Positions 41,725-51,590 are shown, counted from the first letter of the stretch. The stretch is 64,000 nt of DNA from Burkholderia sp. SRS-46 (GCF_004343775.1 NZ_PTXL01000011.1:186001-250000), one strand, 5' to 3'. Program-made: numbers and translations. The notes: generated by a model not told the origin, from the sequence alone.

Positions 41725-43284
41725 TCAGGCGACGCGGAACGCGCCCACCGCGCGGCGCAGCACGTCGGCCTGCTCCTCCAGCGACGCGGCGGCCGCCGCG
41801 GCTTCCTCGACGAGCGCCGCATTCTGCTGCGACACCTGATCCATCTGCGACACCGCGAGGTTCACCTGCTCGATGCCGTCGCGCTGCTCGTTCGACGCCG
41901 CCGCGATCTCGGCCATGATGCTGGTCACGCGCGAGATCGCCTGCTGGATGTCCTGCATCGTCGAACCGGCCACGCCGACGAGCCGCGAGCCGTTCGCGAC
42001 GCGCTCGACCGATTCGCCGATCAGCGTGCGGATTTCCTTCGCCGCGGATGCCGAGCGCTGCGCAAGCGTGCGCACTTCGCCCGCGACCACCGCGAAGCCG
42101 CGGCCCTGCTCGCCCGCACGCGCGGCCTCGACCGCCGCGTTCAGCGCGAGGATGTTGGTCTGGAACGCGATGCCCTCGATCGTGCCGATGATGTCGGCCA
42201 CCTTCTGCGAGCTCTGGTCGATCTCGTTCATCGTGTCGACCACCTCGCTGACGACCGCCGCGCCCTTCGATGCGATGTCGGACGCGCTGTCCGCGCATGC
42301 CTGCGCCTGGGCCGCGTTGTCGGCGTTCTGCTTCACCGTCGCCGTCAGCTGCTCCATGCTCGCGGCCGTCTGCTCGAGCGAGGCGGCCTGCTCCTCGGTG
42401 CGCTGCGACAGGTCGGTGTTGCCCGCGGCGATCTGGTGCGTCGCGGTGACGATCGCCTCGGAACCCTGCGTGACCTGGCGCACCGTGTCGACCAGGTTGC
42501 GCTGCATGCCCGTCACGCCCTTCACCAGTTCGGCCATCTCGTCCTGCGACGACCAGCGGACTTCCGACGTCAGGTCGCCGCCCGACAGGCGGCGGAAGTG
42601 CTCGAGCAGCCGCTCGACCGGCTGCGAGATCGCGAAATGCAGGCCGATTGCGCAGCCGAGGCACGCGGCGAGGCCGAACGCGATGCCGGCGACCGCGCCG
42701 GCGCGCAGCCAGCTGTAATACATCTGCGCGGTGTCGAACACTTCCTTGCCGCGCGCGGCCTGGAAATCGTCGAGCGCATTGGTCGCCTGCGTGAGCGCGA
42801 CCGACAGCGGCGGCGCGACCGTCATCAGCAGCCGGTCGGCCTCGTCGCGCCGGCCGCCGCGGATCGCCTCGGCCATCGGCTTAAGCGCCTGCTCGACCAG
42901 CGCCTGGCGCGCGGCGTCCATGCGGCTCGCGAGCGCCGCCTCGTCGCCGTCGTGCGGCATCGCCGCGTAGGTGCGCCACGCGGCGTCGGCCTTCGACAGG
43001 TAGCCGTCCGCCTTGGTCACGAGGTCCGGCACGTCCGGCGCCTCGGGGTGCAGCATCGCGCGGTCGAGCGTCGTGCGCACGATCGTCAGGTTCAGGGTGG
43101 CCGCGGCGAGCGCGTTCTTGGCCGCCAGCTGCTGCGAATAGGCTTCCTCGAGCGCGCGGTTCGAACTTTGCATGCCGGCGAGGCCGATCAGCCCCGAGAC
43201 GACGAGCAGGCCCGCGACCAGGCCGAGCGTGGAGAAGATCCGCGTCCGGATCGAGAAACGGGAAAACAGGGCATTCAGGTTCAT
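41725..43284 (-). CDS. Methyl-accepting chemotaxis protein (Tar-like)
   Basis: A 519-residue receptor: membrane helix 1 (about 13-36), a periplasmic four-helix-bundle sensor of the TarH type, membrane helix 2 (about 190-212), HAMP (QPVERLLEHFRRLSGGDL), and the signalling hairpin with the conserved tip EGIAFQTNILALNAAVEAAR and AGEQGRGFAVVAGEVR. Methylation-site-like Gln/Glu pairs occur in the flanking helices. It ends without the NWETF tether for CheR/CheB. The ligand is unknown. Start at 43284 (MNLNALFSRF) is typical of the family. Confidence 0.93.
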   Translation of the reverse strand: MNLNALFSRFSIRTRIFSTLGLVAGLLVVSGLIGLAGMQSSNRALEEAYSQQLAAKNALAAATLNLTIVRTTLDRAMLHPEAPDVPDLVTKADGYLSKADAAWRTYAAMPHDGDEAALASRMDAARQALVEQALKPMAEAIRGGRRDEADRLLMTVAPPLSVALTQATNALDDFQAARGKEVFDTAQMYYSWLRAGAVAGIAFGLAACLGCAIGLHFAISQPVERLLEHFRRLSGGDLTSEVRWSSQDEMAELVKGVTGMQRNLVDTVRQVTQGSEAIVTATHQIAAGNTDLSQRTEEQAASLEQTAASMEQLTATVKQNADNAAQAQACADSASDIASKGAAVVSEVVDTMNEIDQSSQKVADIIGTIEGIAFQTNILALNAAVEAARAGEQGRGFAVVAGEVRTLAQRSASAAKEIRTLIGESVERVANGSRLVGVAGSTMQDIQQAISRVTSIMAEIAAASNEQRDGIEQVNLAVSQMDQVSQQNAALVEEAAAAAASLEEQADVLRRAVGAFRVA

Positions 43285-43528
43285 GACGGAACGTGTGCGG
43301 TATAAAAAATGCCGCGGCAATCGGCACGCGGCCCTCTCTATTACGGTTTGCCTGCAAAAAACTTGAGTCCGCCCCTGTTTTTTTGCGTGATCCACGTCAA
43401 TTTCCGCGTGCGGCGCCGTCCGCGACGCCCTGTTACGGCTGCAACAATTCGAGCGCAGGCAGAAATTGACCCGGCAACTTTAAGCCTCTATATTTTCGGG
43501 CAATTCACTGCCTAAGCAGGCTTCTGCC

Positions 43529-45040
43529 ATGCCCACCGAAACCGTTTCGCCCCCGCCTGCTGCCGCCGCTCGCCGCGACGCCCCCGTCGGGCTGATCGTC
43601 GCCGCGCTGCTGCTCGTGATGCTGCTGTCCGCGCTCGACCAGACCATCGTGTCCACCGCGCTGCCGACGATCGTCGGCGAGCTCGGCGGGCTCGACCAGC
43701 TGTCATGGGTCGTCACCGCGTACCTGCTGTCGTCCACCGTCGTGCTGCCGCTGTACGGGAAGCTCGGCGACCTGTACGGCCGCAAGATCGTGCTGCAGGC
43801 GGCGATCGTGCTGTTCCTCGCGGGCTCGGCGCTCTGTGGCGTCGCGCAGGACATGACGCAGCTGATCCTGCTGCGCGCGGTGCAGGGGCTCGGCGGCGGC
43901 GGCCTGATGGTGGTCACGATGGCCGCGATCGGCGACCTGATCCCGCCGGACGAGCGCGGCCGCTACCAGGGGATGTTCGGCGGCGTGTACGGGCTCACGA
44001 CGATCGTCGGGCCGCTGCTCGGCGGCTTCCTGGTCGAGCACCTGTCGTGGCGCTGGATCTTCACCATCAACCTGCCGCTCGGCGCGGTCGCGCTCGCGGT
44101 GATCGGCATCGCGTTCAAGCCGCACACCGCGCACGTGAAGCACCGGATCGACTACATGGGCGCCGCGTTCCTCGCCACCGCCCTCACCTGCATCATCCTG
44201 TTCACCAGCGAGGGCGGCTCGCTGCTGCCGTGGTCGTCGCCGCAGCTGTGGATGACGCTCGCGCTCGGCGTCGTCGCGCTCGGCGGCTTCGTGTACGAGG
44301 AGCGGCTCGCCGCGGAGCCGATCATGCCGCTCGCGCTGTTCCGCCACCGCACCTTCGTGCTGTGCAGCCTGATCGGCTTCGTCGTCGGCATCGCGCTGTT
44401 CGGCTCCGTCACGTTCATTCCGCTGTACCTGCAGGTCGTGAAGGGCTCGACGCCGTCGCAGGCCGGCATGCAGCTACTGCCGATGATGGGCGGGATGCTC
44501 GCGATGTCGATCGTGAGCGGCCGCCTGATCTCGCGGTTCGGCAAGTACCGCGTGTTCCCGATCGCGGGGACGCTGGCTGGCGGCATCGCGATGGCGCTGC
44601 TGTCGACGCTGTCGCTCGACACGCCGCTGCACACGATGTACGGCTACATGGCGCTGCTCGGCATCGGGCTCGGCATGGTGATGCCGGTGCTCACGCTCGC
44701 CGTGCAGAACACGATCGAGTTCCGCCACATGGGCGTCGCGACGTCCGGCGTCACGCTGTTCCGCTCGATCGGCGGCTCGCTCGGCGTCGCCGCGTTCGGC
44801 GCGCTGTTCTCGAACGGACTGCAGTCGCGGCTCGTGCAGGCGCTGCCGGCCGGCGCCGACCTGCCGCGCGCGCTCGGCCCGGCCGCCGTGCACCCGTTGC
44901 CGGACGCGGTGCGCCGCGCGTATCTGGCGGCGTTCGCCGGGTCGCTGCACGTCGTGTATCTGGCGGCGGCGAGCACGATCGCGATCGCGTTCGTGTTCGC
45001 GTGGTTCGTGGAGGACGCGCCGCTGCGCAAGCGCGGGTGA
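43529..45040 (+). CDS. DHA2-family multidrug exporter (MFS, 14 TM)
   Basis: A 503-residue transporter with about 14 membrane helices. Motif D1/A are visible (LDQTIVSTALPTIVGEL; GKLGDLYGRKIV), motif C-like GVYGLTTIVGPLLGGFLVEHLSWRW at helix 5 marks an exporter. The family expels drugs or dyes in exchange for protons. No adaptor (EmrA) or outer-membrane partner gene is adjacent. The gene is followed by a convergent quinone oxidoreductase gene. Confidence 0.93.
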   Translation: MPTETVSPPPAAAARRDAPVGLIVAALLLVMLLSALDQTIVSTALPTIVGELGGLDQLSWVVTAYLLSSTVVLPLYGKLGDLYGRKIVLQAAIVLFLAGSALCGVAQDMTQLILLRAVQGLGGGGLMVVTMAAIGDLIPPDERGRYQGMFGGVYGLTTIVGPLLGGFLVEHLSWRWIFTINLPLGAVALAVIGIAFKPHTAHVKHRIDYMGAAFLATALTCIILFTSEGGSLLPWSSPQLWMTLALGVVALGGFVYEERLAAEPIMPLALFRHRTFVLCSLIGFVVGIALFGSVTFIPLYLQVVKGSTPSQAGMQLLPMMGGMLAMSIVSGRLISRFGKYRVFPIAGTLAGGIAMALLSTLSLDTPLHTMYGYMALLGIGLGMVMPVLTLAVQNTIEFRHMGVATSGVTLFRSIGGSLGVAAFGALFSNGLQSRLVQALPAGADLPRALGPAAVHPLPDAVRRAYLAAFAGSLHVVYLAAASTIAIAFVFAWFVEDAPLRKRG

Positions 45041-45162
45041 ATGTGCCGGCGGGCAGCGGACGCATTCAACCGCGCGACACGCGTTCCGGTTCCGCACTGC
45101 CGCGCCTTCCAAAGTGGGCCAGCGGGCGCCACGACGCGAACGACCGCCCCGAAAATTGAATC

Positions 45163-46164
45163 TCACGGCACCAGCACCACCGCCCCCGTCGTCGCGCGCG
45201 ACTCCAGCAACCGGTGCGCATCGGCCGCCTCGTCGAGCGGCAGCCGCGCGCCGATCTCGACGTGCATCCCGCCCGCCAGCCGCTCGAGCGTCACGCGCGC
45301 GGCCTCCCGATAGCCGTCGACGTCGCGCGCGATGAACCCGAGCACGCTCGGCCGGGCCAGCGCGATCGAGCGCGCGGGCCCGAGCGCGTCGAGGTCGATC
45401 GTCTGCCGCTCGCCCACCGCGCCCACCTGCCCGATGCTCGCGACCATCCCGAACGGCCGGACCGCGCCGAGCGTGCGGGTCAGCACGTCGCCGCCGATCC
45501 CGTCGATCGCGTAATCGACGCCCGCCCCGCCGCCGAACGCGCGCGCGGCCGCGACGAAATCGTCTTCACGATAGGCGACCACCGCCTCCGCACCGTGCGC
45601 CCGTACGAGCGCGCCCTTCGCCGCCGATCCGACCGTGCCGATCACGCGCGCGCCGAGCGCGTGCGCCCATTGCGTGACCAGCAGCCCCACGCCGCCGGCC
45701 GCCGCGTGCACCAGCACGCTATCGCCGGCGCGCACCTGCCGTACCTTGTGCAGCAGCATGTACGCGGTGATCCCTTTCAGCAGCCCGGCCGCCGCCGCGT
45801 CGTCGGCGAGGCCGTCGGGAATCGGCAGCACGCGCGCGGCCGGCAGCGTCCGCACGCTCGCGTAGCTGCCGGTCGGCAAGCCCGCGTACGCGACCCGCTG
45901 GCCGGGCGCGAGGCCTGTCACGCCGGGGCCGACCGCGTCGATCACGCCGGCCGCCTCGACGCCGAGCGCGTCCGGCAACGCCGGCAGCGGATGCGCGCCG
46001 GTACGGAAATAGATGTCGACGAAGTTCACGCCGACGGCGGTCTGGCGGATCCGCACCTCGCCGGCCGCGGGCGGCGCGACCGGCGCGTCCAGGCGGCGCA
46101 GCACGCCGGCGTCGCCGTAGCGGTCGATCCCGATCCGGCAGGCAGTCGTGGCAGTCAGGCTCAT
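45163..46164 (-). CDS. NADPH:quinone oxidoreductase (MDR superfamily, QOR-like)
   Basis: A 333-residue zinc-free medium-chain reductase: GroES-like half (RIRQTAVGVNFVDIYFRTG; PDALGVEAAGVIDAVG), then the cofactor motif VHAAAGGVGLLVTQWAHALGARVIGTV, and C-terminal GGMHVEIGARLPLDEAADAHRLLESRATTGAVVLVP, a standard QOR ending. The catalytic zinc Cys residues of alcohol dehydrogenases are absent. It is divergent from a LysR regulator, with 125 bases between the chosen starts, which is the usual pattern for autoregulated pairs. Confidence 0.92.
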   Translation of the reverse strand: MSLTATTACRIGIDRYGDAGVLRRLDAPVAPPAAGEVRIRQTAVGVNFVDIYFRTGAHPLPALPDALGVEAAGVIDAVGPGVTGLAPGQRVAYAGLPTGSYASVRTLPAARVLPIPDGLADDAAAAGLLKGITAYMLLHKVRQVRAGDSVLVHAAAGGVGLLVTQWAHALGARVIGTVGSAAKGALVRAHGAEAVVAYREDDFVAAARAFGGGAGVDYAIDGIGGDVLTRTLGAVRPFGMVASIGQVGAVGERQTIDLDALGPARSIALARPSVLGFIARDVDGYREAARVTLERLAGGMHVEIGARLPLDEAADAHRLLESRATTGAVVLVP

Positions 46165-46289
46165 CGCGTTCCTCGCAATCGAATGAAGTGACACGATGAT
46201 CCCATCGTGCATAATCGAGCGGAATTCACGATTTTCGCCCACCGACTGTGCAAAATTCGACAGATGACGGCGCCACGCCGGCGCCCGCG

Positions 46290-47159
46290 ATGAGCTGGGA
46301 CGACATCCGCTACTTCCTCGCGGTGATGCGCGGCGGCAGCCTGTCGGCCGCCGCGCGGGCGCTGCGGGTCCAGCATTCGACGGTTGCGCGGCGCATCGAT
46401 GCGCTGGAAGACGCGCTCGGCATCCGGCTGTTCGACCGCCTGCCGCGCGGCTGGCCGCCGACCGACGAGGGCCTGCGGCTCGCCGACCAGGCCGCGCGCG
46501 TCGAAGCCGACACGCAGGCGTTCGCGCGCGCCGCGCAAGGCGCGGCCGACCTCGACGGCGTCGTGCGCGTGTCGGCGTCGCCGGTGTTCGCGAGCCACTT
46601 CCTCGCACCGCGCCTGGCGCGTGCGCTGCGCGCGTGGCCGCGGCTGCGGATCGACCTGCTCGGCGAGATGCACGCGGCCAACCTGTATGCGCGCGAAGCC
46701 GATCTCGCGGTGCGCCTGTCGCGGCCGAGCGAGCCGGGGCTCGCCGCGCGCCGGCTCGGCACGATGCGCTTCGTGCTGTGCGCGACGCCCGAATGGGCGG
46801 CCGCGCCGCCCGACACCTGGCAGTTCCTCGGCTACGACGACGCGCTCGCGCAAACCCCGCAGCAGCAATGGCTCGCCCGGTTCGCGGCCGGACGGCGCTT
46901 CGCGTTCGTCGCGAACGATCTGGCAGCGCTGCATCGCGCATGCCGGGCCGGCGCGGGCATCGCGCTGCTGCCGCGCTTCCTCGTCGACGACGATCCGCCG
47001 CCGGACGCGGCGCTCGTCGAGGTGAACACCGCGCCCCGCTGCGACATCGAGCGCGAAATCTGGCTCGTCGTGCATCCGGACCTGCGCCGCTCGCCACGCG
47101 TGCGGACCGTCGCGGAGGCGATCGCCGACGCCGTCCGCGCGGCCGACGGCAGGCTGTAG
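46290..47159 (+). CDS. LysR-family transcriptional regulator
   Basis: A 289-residue regulator. MSWDDIRYFLAVMRGGSLSAAARALRVQHSTVARRI gives the N-terminal winged helix (written here only as its key parts: DDIRYFLAV, GSLSAAARAL, STVARRI), followed by the linker helix and a periplasmic-binding-like effector domain. I start at the ATG at 46290, which places the helix as in most LysR proteins; a GTG at 46248 would add 14 residues. It is divergent from the quinone oxidoreductase and probably controls it. Confidence 0.9.
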   Translation: MSWDDIRYFLAVMRGGSLSAAARALRVQHSTVARRIDALEDALGIRLFDRLPRGWPPTDEGLRLADQAARVEADTQAFARAAQGAADLDGVVRVSASPVFASHFLAPRLARALRAWPRLRIDLLGEMHAANLYAREADLAVRLSRPSEPGLAARRLGTMRFVLCATPEWAAAPPDTWQFLGYDDALAQTPQQQWLARFAAGRRFAFVANDLAALHRACRAGAGIALLPRFLVDDDPPPDAALVEVNTAPRCDIEREIWLVVHPDLRRSPRVRTVAEAIADAVRAADGRL

Positions 47160-47236
47160 CGCCCGCGCCGCTTTACCGGCGCCGCCGGCCGCCCGCATAG
47201 TAGACGCTTCCCGCTCCGCCACACCGCGCCACCGCC

Positions 47237-47782
47237 ATGCCCGATCTTGCTTCTTGCGTCGTCCGCGACGCGACCGATCACGACCTCGACGCGATCCACG
47301 CGATCTATGCGCACCACGTGCTGCACAGCGTCGCGTCGTTCGAGGAAACCCCGCCCGATGCCGCCGAGCTGCGCGCGCGCCGCGACGCGGTGCTGCGCCA
47401 CGGGCTGCCGTACCTCGTCGCCGAGTGCGACGGCCGGATCGCCGGCTACGCGTACGCGACGCCGTACCGCACGCGCAGCGCGTACCGCTACACGATCGAG
47501 GACTCGATCTACATCGACGACGCGCAACGCGGGCGCGGCATCGGCCGGGCGCTGCTCGCCGCGCTGATCGCGCGCTGCGAGGCCGGCCCGTGGCGGCAAA
47601 TGATCGCGGTGATCGCCGACGGCGGCGCGGGCGGCTCGACGTCGCTGCATCGCGCGTTCGGCTTCGAGCCGATCGGCACGCTGCGGGCGGTCGGCTTCAA
47701 GCACGGCCGCTGGATCGACACCACGCTGCTGCAGCGGCCGCTCGGCGTCGGCGCGCACGCGGCGCCCGCCGAGCGCGCGTGA
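47237..47782 (+). CDS. GNAT acetyltransferase, phosphinothricin/methionine-sulfoximine acetyltransferase-like
   Basis: A 181-residue GNAT protein. VVRDATDHDLDAIHAIYAHHV is the typical first strand and helix of the PAT/BAR branch, YRYTIEDSIYIDD the strand before motif A, and QRGRGIGRALLAALI the acetyl-CoA loop; GFEPIGTLRAVGFKHGRWIDT matches the branch's C-terminal end. It likely acetylates small amines such as methionine sulfoximine or related toxic amino-acid analogues. Confidence 0.85.
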   Translation: MPDLASCVVRDATDHDLDAIHAIYAHHVLHSVASFEETPPDAAELRARRDAVLRHGLPYLVAECDGRIAGYAYATPYRTRSAYRYTIEDSIYIDDAQRGRGIGRALLAALIARCEAGPWRQMIAVIADGGAGGSTSLHRAFGFEPIGTLRAVGFKHGRWIDTTLLQRPLGVGAHAAPAERA

Positions 47783-47854
47783 CGGGCACGTGACGGGCCC
47801 GCTGCGGCCCGTCGCGCATCGCCGGAGCCCGGCTCGTCGCGCTAGAATGGCCGC

Positions 47855-48691
47855 ATGTCAAAACCGACTCACACCCCACCTGACGAGGCCGTCGCGGATA
47901 CGTCCCGCAACGAGTACACGGTCGACGAACTCGCGCGCGTATCCGACACGACCGTGCGCAACGTGCGCGCGTACCAGGACCGCGGCCTGCTCGCGCCGCC
48001 CGAGAAACGCGGCCGCGTCGGCATCTACGACGACACGCACGTCGCCCGCCTGAAGCTGATCAACCACCTGCTCGCGCGCGGCTACACGCTGTCGAACATC
48101 CAGGACCTGATCATGGCGATCGACGAAGGCCACGACCTTCGCTCGATCCTCGGGCTCGAGAACGCGATCGGCGGCCGCTGGTCGCACGAGCTGCCGAAGA
48201 CCTACTCGCTCGCCGCGCTCGCGCAGATGTTCGGCCCGCAGACGCCCGCGCAGATCGCGCGCGTGACCGAGCTCGGCCTGCTCGAGCGGCGCGGCCTGTC
48301 GTTCGTCGCCAAGAGCCCCGCGCTGCTCGAGGCGGCGGCCGCGATGACCAAGGAAGGGATTCCGGTGCGCGAGCTGCTGGACGTGATCAGTCTCGCGCGG
48401 CCGCACTTCGACGCGATCGCGCGGCTGCTGGTGGACCTCGTCGTGAAGCGGCTCGACCGCTACGACGCCGGCGCGCTGCCGCCGCCGACCGACGTGCCCG
48501 CGCTCGTCGACGCGATCTGGCGCCTGCGCCCGCTCGCGGCGGTGTTCGTCGAAGGCGAGACGAACCGCGCGCTCGAGGCCGCGGCGAGCGCCTATCTCGG
48601 CGGCCGCGTCGCGACCATCCTCGACAGGAAGCTCAGCGACGAAGCCGCGCGCCAGTCCGGCGCGCCGGACCACGACGCCGGCAAAGCATAG
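47855..48691 (+). CDS. MerR-family transcriptional regulator
   Basis: A 278-residue protein with an N-terminal MerR winged helix (YTVDELARVSDTTVRNVRAYQDRGLL; GIYDDTHVARLKLINHLLARGYTLSNIQDL holds the wing and the helix). The long C-terminal domain has two further helical repeats (YSLAALAQMFGPQTPAQIARVTELGLL looks like a second, MerR-like helix-turn-helix). There is no metal-binding Cys. The effector is unknown; no obvious target except perhaps itself. Confidence 0.88.
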   Translation: MSKPTHTPPDEAVADTSRNEYTVDELARVSDTTVRNVRAYQDRGLLAPPEKRGRVGIYDDTHVARLKLINHLLARGYTLSNIQDLIMAIDEGHDLRSILGLENAIGGRWSHELPKTYSLAALAQMFGPQTPAQIARVTELGLLERRGLSFVAKSPALLEAAAAMTKEGIPVRELLDVISLARPHFDAIARLLVDLVVKRLDRYDAGALPPPTDVPALVDAIWRLRPLAAVFVEGETNRALEAAASAYLGGRVATILDRKLSDEAARQSGAPDHDAGKA

Positions 48692-48817
48692 GCGCGCCGG
48701 CGTCATATTGATATCGGCAATGCTTGGTTTGCCGGCCTCACCGCCCATGCGACGATTCTTCCAACCGAGCGGCACCCGCGCCGCTCGCCCGAAGACGTTT
48801 CGCATGGAGTCCGATCG

Positions 48818-49798
48818 ATGTCGCGTTTCACCCGCTGGATCACCCACACCCCCGCGGCGACGCTCGTCGCGCTGTCCGCCGCATCGGCCTTCGCGCAGGG
48901 CGGCGCCGAGCAGGTCGTGCGCATCGGCTACCAGAAGGCCGGCCTGCTGTCGGTCGTGAAGGCGCAAGGCGCGCTCGAGACGCGGCTCAAGCCGCTCGGC
49001 TACCGCGTGCAATGGTTCGAATTCCCGGCCGGCCCGCAGTTGCTCGAAGCGCTGAACGCGAACAGCATCGACTTCGGCTATACAGGCGCGCCGCCGCCCG
49101 TGTTCGCGCAGGCGGCCGGCGTGCGCTTCGTCTACGTCGGCGCTGAGCCGCCGGCGCCGCACAACGAGGCGCTGATCGTCAAGCCCGATTCCCCGATCAA
49201 GTCGGTGGCCGACCTGCGCGGCAAGAAGATCGCGCTGCAGAAGGGATCGAGCGCGAACTACCTGCTGCTGAAGGCGCTGCAGAAAGCCGGCGTGCGCTAC
49301 GACGAGATCCGCCCGGTCTACCTGCCGCCCGCCGACGCGCGCGCGGCGTTCGAAAGCGGCAACGTCGACGCGTGGGCGATCTGGGATCCGTATTACGCAG
49401 CCGCGCAGGATTCGCTGAAGGCGCGCACGCTGGCCGACTACACGGGCCTCCCGGCCACCAACAACTTCTACGAGGCGACGCGCGATTTCGCGCAGCGCAA
49501 CCCGGCGATCGTCGCCGCGATCCTGCAACAGGCGCGCGCGACCGGGCTGTGGATCGATGGCCATCCGGCCGAAACCGCCGCGCTGCTCGCACCGAAAGTC
49601 GGGCTCCCGCAGCCGCTCGTCGAAGCGTGGATCAAGCGCGTGCCGTTCGGCGCGGTGCCGATCGATGCGCGGATCGTCGCGGCCCAGCAGGGTGTCGCCG
49701 ATACGTTCCATGACGCGAAGCTGATTCCGCAGAAACTCGTGGTAGGCGACAACGCGTGGACCGACGCGAACGTGTCGGCCGCGCTCGCCGCGAAGTAG
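48818..49798 (+). CDS. ssuA: Aliphatic sulfonate-binding protein, SsuA family
   Basis: A 326-residue periplasmic binding protein with a signal peptide (cleavage near AFAQG) and the SsuA pattern: RIGYQKAGLLSVVKAQGALE, QWFEFPAGPQLLEALNANSIDFGYTGAPPP, KGKK-like LRGKKIALQKGSSANYLLLKALQKAG, and VDAWAIWDPYYAAAQ. It captures sulfonates for an SsuBC importer, but no permease, ATPase or monooxygenase gene is next to it, so it is an orphan copy. Start supported by GGAG eight bases upstream. Confidence 0.9.
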   Translation: MSRFTRWITHTPAATLVALSAASAFAQGGAEQVVRIGYQKAGLLSVVKAQGALETRLKPLGYRVQWFEFPAGPQLLEALNANSIDFGYTGAPPPVFAQAAGVRFVYVGAEPPAPHNEALIVKPDSPIKSVADLRGKKIALQKGSSANYLLLKALQKAGVRYDEIRPVYLPPADARAAFESGNVDAWAIWDPYYAAAQDSLKARTLADYTGLPATNNFYEATRDFAQRNPAIVAAILQQARATGLWIDGHPAETAALLAPKVGLPQPLVEAWIKRVPFGAVPIDARIVAAQQGVADTFHDAKLIPQKLVVGDNAWTDANVSAALAAK

Positions 49799-49992
49799 GC
49801 GCGACGCGATGTGTGCGGGCGGCGCCGTCTACTTCCCGCAGTGCGAGAGGTCGTTCGACCCGCTCACCGCACGCGACGCCGGACGTGGTCACGCGGCAGC
49901 TGATCGACTACGCGCCGAGCGATGCGTTCGGCGCGGCGCAGACGGGAGACGTTCCGGCGCGGGCGGCCGGATAGGCCGTGCGCCGCCGCCCG

Positions 49993-50697
49993 TCACCCTT
50001 CCAGCCGCTTCGTCCAGTCTTCGACCGTCCGTTCCGTCCGGCGCCGTTCGAGCATCTTGCGCCACGCGGGCGGCAGCGTCCGGATGCCGCACAGCGCGTC
50101 GAGCGCCGCCATGTCGAGCGTGCGCCGGTACAACACGTCGAGCACCGTCGCCAGCGGCCATTCCGGATGGGGGCGCGCGTGCAGCGCCAGCACGGCGCCC
50201 GGCTCCACCCAACCCTCCTCCAGCACGCGGTAATACCATCCGGTCCGTCCGCTTTGCTGCACGCGTGCAGCCATCCGTGGATGGTCGAAGCGCACGTTGA
50301 GCTTCCAGCACGGTTGCCTGGACTGCGACAGCTCAAGCACGGCGCCGCCCAACGTGAAGACGTCGCCGATGCAGACGTCGCGCTCGGTGATGCCCCGCGT
50401 CGACAGGTTCTCGCCGAATGCCCCCGGTTGCGCGAGCACGTCGCGTGTGCCGATCTGCGCGGACCACCACGCATAATGGTCGAACGCGTAGTGATGCACC
50501 GCCTTGTCGGGGCCGCCATGATGCCGGTGATCCGCCTGCTCGTCGCCGGCAAAGCCGAGCGCGCCCAGCCACAGGCGCGCCCGGACCGGCCGCTTGGCGA
50601 TTGCGCTCGCGTGCGGCGTACCGGCGAGCGGCCGGCACGCCCCGACGTGCACGGCCCCGATGCCCGCCTCGATCGCCGGATGCGCGTCGTGGCTCAT
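49993..50697 (-). CDS. MOSC-domain protein, YiiM-like
   Basis: A 234-residue protein with a beta-barrel MOSC domain: GDEQADHRHHGGPDKAVHHYA, then GAFGENLSTRGITERDVCIGDVF, and the conserved Cys in LSQSRQPCWKLNVRF. YiiM-type proteins reduce N-hydroxylated bases or analogues with molybdenum cofactor. The 3-alpha extension at the C-terminus is present. The ATG overlaps the stop of the DapA-family gene (ATGA), so both are made together. Confidence 0.9.
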   Translation of the reverse strand: MSHDAHPAIEAGIGAVHVGACRPLAGTPHASAIAKRPVRARLWLGALGFAGDEQADHRHHGGPDKAVHHYAFDHYAWWSAQIGTRDVLAQPGAFGENLSTRGITERDVCIGDVFTLGGAVLELSQSRQPCWKLNVRFDHPRMAARVQQSGRTGWYYRVLEEGWVEPGAVLALHARPHPEWPLATVLDVLYRRTLDMAALDALCGIRTLPPAWRKMLERRRTERTVEDWTKRLEG

Positions 50698-51590
50698 GCC
50701 GCCACGTTCTCCGGCAGCGTGGCGAGCAAGTGCGCAAGTTCGCGCGTCCTGTCGTCACCGAGCGGCAGCAGCGGCTTTCTCGGCTCGCCGGCATCGAAGC
50801 CGCCCAGGCGCAATCCGGCCTTGACGGTGACCGGCAGGCCGCCGCTGACGATGAATTGCAGCAGCGGCAACTGAGCGTGGAAGATCGCTCGCGCCCGCGC
50901 CAGGTCGCCCGCCCGAACGGCCTCGTACAGCGCAAGCGGCAAGCGCGCGTTCAGGTTTGGCGCGGCCGTGCACCAGCCGGCCGCGCCCGCGGCCAGTGCG
51001 GCGAGCGCCATCGGATTGCTGCCGTTGTAGAACGGAATCGCGCCATCACTCAATTGCGCGAGGCGGTGCATCCGCGTGATGTCGCCCGTGCTCTCCTTGA
51101 CCATCGTGACGTTGTCGACGGTACGGCAAATCGTAGCGATCAGTTCCGGCGACATGTCGACCCCGCTCGTCGCGGGATTGTTGTACAGCATGACCGGGAT
51201 GCCGATCGCATCGCCGATAGCGCGATAGTGGCCGATGATCTCGTCGTGGCCCAGCTTCCAGTACGACACCGGCAGCACCATCACCGCATCGGCGCCGGCC
51301 TGCTCGGCAAAGCGGGCGCGGCGCACCGCGCCCGCGGTGGTCAGGTCGGAAATACCGACGACCGTCGGCACGCGTTTGCGGACCGCCCGGATCGACGCGT
51401 CGGCAACCGCGTCCCATTCGGCGTCGGACAGGTACGCACTCTCGCCCGTGCTGCCGAGCGGCGCGATGCCGTGAACGCCATCTGCGATCAGACGCTCGAT
51501 CAGCGCGTCGAGCGCCTTCAGGTCGACGTCGCCGTCGGCGGAAAAAGGGGTAACCGGGTAGGCAATGATGCCTTGCAGCAGAATTGTCAC
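50694..51590 (-). CDS. DapA/NanA-family lyase (DHDPS superfamily)
   Basis: A 298-residue TIM-barrel class I aldolase/synthase. Visible: GSTGE loop (46-50), Tyr136 (LYNNPATSG), Schiff-base Lys165 (MVKESTGD). The GTG at 51590 is selected for its GGAG site. Because a MOSC gene and a class II aldolase lie in the same direction and the regulator is a catabolic-type XRE-cupin protein, it is more likely a catabolic aldolase or dehydratase (keto-sugar-acid or hydroxyproline-like pathways) than the lysine-biosynthesis DapA. Confidence 0.88.
   Translation of the reverse strand: MTILLQGIIAYPVTPFSADGDVDLKALDALIERLIADGVHGIAPLGSTGESAYLSDAEWDAVADASIRAVRKRVPTVVGISDLTTAGAVRRARFAEQAGADAVMVLPVSYWKLGHDEIIGHYRAIGDAIGIPVMLYNNPATSGVDMSPELIATICRTVDNVTMVKESTGDITRMHRLAQLSDGAIPFYNGSNPMALAALAAGAAGWCTAAPNLNARLPLALYEAVRAGDLARARAIFHAQLPLLQFIVSGGLPVTVKAGLRLGGFDAGEPRKPLLPLGDDRTRELAHLLATLPENVAA

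Noticed and set aside
49799-49980. Short coding-like stretch after the SsuA gene
   Set aside because: Two frames give plausible fragments, but neither has a start site or a family I recognise.
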